Source: Cichorium intybus (Eukaryota; Streptophyta; Magnoliopsida; Asterales; Asteraceae). From it: a DNA stretch of 64,000 bases. The notes below the pieces were generated by a model. It made no database searches and was not told the origin of the DNA. It worked only from the letters and a program-made list of their open reading frames with translations. This document shows positions 63,623 to 64,000 of this stretch, piece after piece; within the stretch, counting starts at the first letter, position 1, and each line of letters begins with the position of its first letter. The DNA is taken from NCBI GenBank assembly GCA_023525715.1, contig CM042009.1, forward strand, positions 123,756,819 through 123,820,818, given 5' to 3'. The position numbers and the translations under genes were made by a program.

Positions 63623-64000
63623 TTTTTTAGAAAAAATTTACGACTTACATTGTGAGTCATAAATGTTTGTCGTAAATGTATGTCGTAAATTTACGACACA
63701 CAAATGTGTGTCATCTGTCATTTATGATAGGGGCTTCCTTGACATACATTTGTGTGTCATCTGTACCCTTTAATGACACGCAATGCGTGTCATTAAAGAC
63801 ATTTTTTCTAGTAGTGTGGTACACTCACGAGCAAAATGACCGAGCTTGTTGCAGTTGAAACACCTCAGATTAGCTTTTCCAAAACTTACTTTCTTTTCAC
63901 CATTGTTGTTCACCCAATTGTTCCTTCCAGTTCTCTGAGTGAATTTCTTGGCCCTATGCACAGCCATAGCAATGTGCCAAGAAATGTCCATCTCTTCCAA

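Larger units (their letters stand above)
61404..63816. mobile_element. CACTA (En/Spm-type) element, non-autonomous, TSD TGG
   Basis: Starts CACTACTAGAAAAAT and ends with its inverse (ATTTTTTCTAGTAGTG), flanked by TGG on both sides (61401-61403 and 63817-63819). Subterminal regions carry many tacgacatac/gtatgtcgtaaa repeats in both orientations (61425-61590 and 63640-63790). The 2413-bp element has no transposase but contains gene-like DNA: a pyrimidine-rich leader-like part (61690-62090), short segments with splice-like borders, and a myosin exon at 62887-62993. Confidence 0.95.
49221..64000 (-). mobile_element. Ty1/copia (Sire-like) retrotransposon with three large insertions, 5' end outside the window
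   Basis: Reading leftward on the minus strand: gag, protease, integrase, reverse transcriptase, RNase H, a 1.8 kb untranslated region, a purine tract and the 3' LTR. It is interrupted by a CACTA element, a hAT-type element and a mitochondrial-like block. Long gag with two CCHC knuckles and a long 3' untranslated stretch resemble Sireviruses, though the clade call is inference. Linking the LTR at 49221-49631 to this element rests on orientation and the intervening non-coding DNA. Confidence 0.85.
58307..64000 (-). pseudogene. Copia gag, interrupted by a CACTA and a hAT-type element
   Basis: The frame enters at the window edge (64000) with the end of the gag core and a CCHC knuckle CFNCNKLGHFAREC (about 63885-63845). 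It is cut by the CACTA element, resumes at 61403, is cut by the hAT-type element, and resumes at 59782. Subtracting each insertion with one TSD copy keeps one frame throughout. A TAG at 59672-59674 interrupts it. The 59659-58307 part has a coiled-coil stretch (about residues 30-125), a second CCHC knuckle CFNCGISGHIARNC (about 58760) and an Arg/Ser-rich region. Two zinc knuckles and a long spacer are typical of Asteraceae-type Copia gag. Confidence 0.9.

Overview
This is a plant nuclear window. It is AT-rich, full of nested plant transposons, and contains one clear plant-specific gene. The style of the elements (a PIF/Harbinger SANT/Myb-like protein, Sire-like Copia gag architecture, long-LTR chromovirus) suggests a eudicot, probably Asteraceae. 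That taxonomic call is inference from family resemblance, not from a search.

The only convincing host gene is an intronless AGC-VIII protein kinase of the UNICORN (UCN/UCNL) type on the minus strand at 27917-29134. Almost everything else is mobile DNA, and many boundaries can be fixed by target-site duplications (TSDs) read directly in the sequence.

1-4.4 kb: a hAT-like inverted-repeat element, then a 1.1 kb inverted-repeat element sitting inside a (TA)n microsatellite, then a duplicated compound microsatellite. 4415-10673: a minus-strand Athila/Tat-like LTR element without pol (TSD TATAT). 12.2-13.1 kb: decayed Copia gag. 14412-14554: a SINE with a 15-bp TSD. 15027-24187: a young-looking, full-length Ty3/gypsy chromovirus (2.15 kb LTRs, one long frame broken by five stops) inserted in a (CA)n tract of an older inverted-repeat element. 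25.4-27.5 kb: snRNA-like promoter motifs and duplicated unique-looking DNA.

30290-32892: a non-autonomous Helitron. 34002-34270: a minus-strand SINE with an 18-bp TSD. 34729-36936: a decayed hAT element holding further nested repeats. 37636-43074: an L1-type LINE inserted in an (AAT)n microsatellite. 43.3-46.8 kb: a dead hAT transposase gene interrupted by a PIF/Harbinger element (TSD TAA) and a Mutator-like element (9-bp TSD). 47.3-49.2 kb: fused Gypsy integrase, Copia gag and LTR fragments.

49221 to the right edge: a minus-strand Ty1/copia element whose 5' end lies outside the window. Its gag is split by a hAT-type element (TSD CTCACGAT) and a CACTA element (TSD TGG). Its pol is split between reverse transcriptase and RNase H by about 3.4 kb of DNA that looks like plant mitochondrial sequence. 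The CACTA element carries an exon-like piece of a myosin motor domain. The most unusual observations are the organelle-like insertion bordered by echoes of Copia sequence, the myosin capture, and the repeated use of microsatellites as insertion targets by four unrelated element classes.
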